Of a stretch of 17,829 bases of DNA, positions 15,619-17,829 are shown one piece after another (within the stretch, counting starts at the first letter, position 1; each line of letters starts with the position of its first letter). Below the pieces are notes generated by a model that searched no databases, was not told the origin of the DNA, and saw only the letters and a list, made by a program, of their open reading frames with translations. A program made the position numbers and the translations under genes. The DNA comes from Pseudopedobacter saltans (GTDB lineage Bacteria; Bacteroidota; Bacteroidia; Chitinophagales; Chitinophagaceae), in contig QFOI01000026.1 in the NCBI GenBank assembly GCA_003241175.1, positions 1-17,829 of the forward strand, read 5' to 3'.

Positions 15619-15718
15619 ACTATTTAAGGCCGCAGACAATTATATGCTATCGTTTTTACGATAGACTACTATTTACCACAATAAAAATAGTGATTGACAG
15701 CCTTTAGGCCTCAATAGT
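15619..15718 (-). ncRNA. Candidate structured RNA (three-way junction) in the rtcB leader
   Basis: Read in the rtcB direction, 15718-15707 (ACUAUUGAGGCC) pairs with 15631-15619 (GGCCUUAAAUAGU) over 12 bp with one bulged A and one G-U pair. After a 5-nt bulge, 15701-15693 pairs with 15640-15632 as seven Watson-Crick pairs with two U-U mismatches. This helix encloses two hairpins: 15691-15685 with 15674-15668 (7 bp, 10-nt loop) and 15664-15659 with 15652-15647 (6 bp, UAAAAA loop). The result is a compact three-way junction. It lies between a -7 box (15795-15802) and rtcB. It matches no RNA class I recognise. A cis-regulatory leader is more likely than a free RNA. Confidence 0.5.
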
Positions 15719-15794
15719 AAAGTAAGCTTGTATGTTAGTATTACTCTTCATGGGATTGTGTATTTTGAGGGTTACACAATATATTTTCGCATTG

Positions 15795-15802
15795 CAAAGA
15801 TA
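15795..15802 (-). promoter_or_regulatory. -7 promoter box for rtcB
   Basis: On the minus strand this is TATCTTTG, an exact TAnnTTTG. Transcription would start near 15788, giving a leader of about 255 nt that contains the three-way-junction candidate. No clear -33 TTG is visible upstream. Confidence 0.6.
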
Positions 15803-15834
15803 ATATTAAAAATTAAATATGGCTTTTTAATATT
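15802..15834. repeat. AT-rich perfect 11-bp inverted repeat between divergent promoters
   Basis: AATATTAAAAA (15802-15812) and TTTTTAATATT (15824-15834) are perfect inverted repeats with an 11-nt spacer. The repeat lies between the minus and plus -7 boxes and overlaps both expected upstream promoter regions. It could be a shared operator, or an AT-rich promoter feature with no specific protein. Confidence 0.5.
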
Positions 15835-15850
15835 TAAATTAGTTTTTACT

Positions 15851-15858
15851 TATCTTTA
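15851..15858 (+). promoter_or_regulatory. Near-consensus -7 box facing the PKD gene
   Basis: TATCTTTA differs from TAnnTTTG in the last base only. With the leftward box it forms the inverted pair AAAGATAA/TTATCTTT. A start here would give the PKD gene a leader of about 260 nt, so a closer promoter cannot be excluded. Confidence 0.35.
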
Positions 15859-16124
15859 CGACAAGGAACACAGTGCATTTTCAGGAAGATTAGTCTACAG
15901 AAGAATTTAGAACATAAGAGAAATAGAACTTTTTGTATTTACTATCATTTAAGAACATATCTATTATACTTTAAAACCAAATTATACAACCTTTCGTAGT
16001 TGCAATGGGCTTAATATACAGTAGTTAGTAACTAATAATCGGATTGTCAATATGGTTTAAAAAAACTATTTCGGTGTATAAAAAGTAATATACTGAGGAA
16101 CTTCCAATTTTAAGAAACACATAT

Positions 16125-17829
16125 ATGTTTAAAAGTTTTGCTTTTATCATAACCTTGTTATGTATGTCAATAATAGGCCGAAGCCAAACGCCCTCATTTG
16201 ACATATTGGTCGGAAACGATAAGATTTCGACTGGCTGTGTAGGTGTAACTATAACATTTCGGAATGCGTCATCCGACACCACTAGAAAGTTTCATTGGGA
16301 TATTAATGGATTTAGGATCAATAGCACATCTACTATATACATTTTTTTGAAAGAAGGAAATTACCCAATCAAACTTACGGATGAGAAAAACAATCTTTCA
16401 CTAACGAAGACATTGACTATTAATCCTCTGCCAAGCGCATCTTTTACAGTATCGGCCAATAGTATCTGTGCAGGAGGTTCCGTTACTTTTACGAGTGCAG
16501 CTACTGGTCCGACCAATATCCAAACATATTACTGGAATTTCGAAGATGAAAATATTATTTCCTACAACAAAACTACAAGTTATACATTCAATAAAGTTGG
16601 AACAAAAAAAGTGCTTTTGTTCGTAAAAGATGCGAATGGATGCCTAAGCCCCACATCCTCTCCAGCTCAAATAAAGGTAAACGGCAGTGAAAATGTTTCA
16701 TTTTCCACAAAAGACAACAACTTTTACACTTGCGACAACACCATAATTTTTGAAAACACATCACAGAATGCCGGTGAATTCCTATGGACATTTGGTGATG
16801 GAACGAACTTTACTGGCAGTTCCACACCCACGCATACTTATGCCAAACCAGGCACCTATCATGTAGAACTAATTAAAAACGATGTAGACGGAGGTTCCTG
16901 TACACCAAAATTTTCACATCAAGTATATGTAGGAAAACCTAACCTGCAAATCCAAGCAGTTGATAGCATCTGTAGTAAAACAACATTCAATATAAACGCT
17001 TTGGACGCAGATAACAATTTCTCCATCACAGCTAAAGACATTACATGGACATCTGTAGAAGGTAATTTTCAATCAGATTCAACAGCGCTATCTTATTCAG
17101 ATGTTGGACTTCACACACTTTCCGCCGTCAACAAATATGGATGTCCCACAACTGCAACCAAAGATATAAAGGTATTGAAAACGCCTAACCTAACATACAC
17201 TATCACTCCAACTGGCAGTATTTGCAACATAACTCCTATAACATTTATTGCATCCACAGATAGTGATGCAAAATTAATCTGGCATTTAGGCGACGGCACT
17301 ACTCAATCTGCGAACAATAGTGATAGCATTGTACATGTTTATGGAAAAACTGGAACGTACAATGCTTATGTAGAAGCATTCAACAATACGGGATGTAGTG
17401 CAACATCCAGTGTACAAACCATAACTTTAACGAACAACTGTTTGGATGTCGGACTCGATTCGATTATGAATCCAATATTTAAATTTAGTAGTAGTTGCGA
17501 CAACAAATACCTAGTTATTTTCGAAGTACGAAACAGTAAAAAAGCTATCGCAACAATTACTATTGACGGAACAGCATATCCCTTTGTTGATGGGAAAGCA
17601 ACTATTCAACTACCCGTTAAACCCAAAGGATCAACTTATAGTGTTCTTGTAAAGTTTGTAGACGGTACATATGACTATGCGAGAGAAATAAGCATTATTG
17701 ATGAAACAGCAAATTTTTCAATTACTAACAATGACAATACAAAGTTGAATTGCGCCCAAAATAATTTCACTTTCTCTACTGACAGCCTCATCAACAGTAA
17801 CAACATTTCTACATTTCATTGGCAAATAA
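16125..17829 (+). CDS. Large secreted PKD-repeat surface protein (3' end outside window)
   Basis: The frame is open from the ATG at 16125 to the window edge (568 codons, no stop). A signal peptide (about 1-21, MFKSFAFIITLLCMSIIGRSQ) is followed by tandem Ig-like/PKD domains. These are at about 26-100 (degenerate), 103-185 (YWNFEDE at 136-142), 190-270 (LWTFGDGT at 220-227 and HTYAKPGTY at 237-245), 270-350, 352-437 (WHLGDGT at 386-392 and VYGKTGTY at 405-412) and 440-525, then the start of another. Composition is rich in Ser, Thr and Asn, with spaced Cys. Such Bacteroidota proteins are usually very long adhesins or matrix proteins, often ending in a type IX secretion or gliding-motility C-terminal domain. 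That end is not visible here. Confidence 0.9.
   Translation, partial: MFKSFAFIITLLCMSIIGRSQTPSFDILVGNDKISTGCVGVTITFRNASSDTTRKFHWDINGFRINSTSTIYIFLKEGNYPIKLTDEKNNLSLTKTLTINPLPSASFTVSANSICAGGSVTFTSAATGPTNIQTYYWNFEDENIISYNKTTSYTFNKVGTKKVLLFVKDANGCLSPTSSPAQIKVNGSENVSFSTKDNNFYTCDNTIIFENTSQNAGEFLWTFGDGTNFTGSSTPTHTYAKPGTYHVELIKNDVDGGSCTPKFSHQVYVGKPNLQIQAVDSICSKTTFNINALDADNNFSITAKDITWTSVEGNFQSDSTALSYSDVGLHTLSAVNKYGCPTTATKDIKVLKTPNLTYTITPTGSICNITPITFIASTDSDAKLIWHLGDGTTQSANNSDSIVHVYGKTGTYNAYVEAFNNTGCSATSSVQTITLTNNCLDVGLDSIMNPIFKFSSSCDNKYLVIFEVRNSKKAIATITIDGTAYPFVDGKATIQLPVKPKGSTYSVLVKFVDGTYDYAREISIIDETANFSITNNDNTKLNCAQNNFTFSTDSLINSNNISTFHWQI

Larger units (their letters stand above)
15534..16124. other. 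591-bp divergent intergenic region between rtcB and the PKD gene
   Basis: No convincing protein gene lies here. It holds, from left to right, a small hairpin near the rtcB start (15577-15595), a three-way-junction RNA candidate (15619-15718), a minus-strand -7 box (15795-15802), an AT-rich inverted repeat (15802-15834), a plus-strand near -7 box (15851-15858), and about 260 bp of AT-rich leader to the PKD gene with a short palindrome TTAGTAACTAA (16025-16035). I see no tRNA or terminator. Confidence 0.7.

Noticed and set aside
15728..15910. Small ORFs in the rtcB/PKD intergenic region (60 aa, and a hydrophobic 23-aa peptide from 15732)
   Set aside because: AT-driven composition, no ribosome binding site, no recognisable family, and both overlap the divergent promoters or rtcB leader on the opposite strand.

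Overview
The window reads as Bacteroidota chromosomal DNA. It is AT-rich, most starts lack a Shine-Dalgarno, several intergenic regions carry exact or near matches to the Bacteroidota -7 promoter box (TAnnTTTG), and the families are typical of the phylum: a secreted PKD-repeat surface protein, a PepSY membrane protein, GH20, an Rrf2 regulator and short AQ-type signal peptides. A Chitinophagaceae-like host is a guess from gene style only.

Left region (1-3112, rightward): an AroY/LpdC-type UbiD hydroxyarylic acid decarboxylase, its UbiX prenyl-FMN synthase partner and a DUF554 membrane protein. ubiD and ubiX have separate transcripts, split by a strong terminator. Each is preceded by the same 46-bp element, so they are probably co-regulated. 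The likely task is removing the carboxyl group from protocatechuate/gallate-like acids.

Middle-left (3078-6594): a LysR regulator is divergent from a small operon (ABM monooxygenase, YciI, exported PCC/DUF296 protein), followed by an exported MRJP/yellow-family beta-propeller. A LysR-type box (ATC-N9-GAT) sits between them. The content suggests handling of quinones or small aromatics. Facing it (6637-7512, leftward) is a two-gene Rrf2/SnoaL-like operon with a clear 25-bp palindromic operator next to an exact -7 box.

Middle-right (7626-13437, leftward): a secreted protein with a BSP-type HExxH peptidase domain, a PepSY-TM membrane protein, and a GH20 beta-N-acetylhexosaminidase interrupted by one in-frame TAA where the protein should read Gln.

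Right region (13546-17829): an RNA-repair locus, rtcB-prfH, read leftward. RtcB keeps all its motifs. prfH is a pseudogene with a 1-nt frameshift in a G run and a roughly 34-nt deletion that removes the catalytic GGQ loop. The long leader upstream of rtcB can fold into a three-way junction, with G-U pairs that favour the rtcB-sense strand. Divergent from it, a large secreted PKD-repeat protein starts at 16125 and runs off the window.

No tRNA, rRNA, CRISPR array, transposase or insertion sequence was seen. The points most worth a second look are the rtcB leader RNA, the prfH pseudogene missing GGQ beside intact RtcB, the shared ubiD/ubiX element, the Rrf2 operator, and the LysR/ABM/YciI/DUF296/MRJP cluster.
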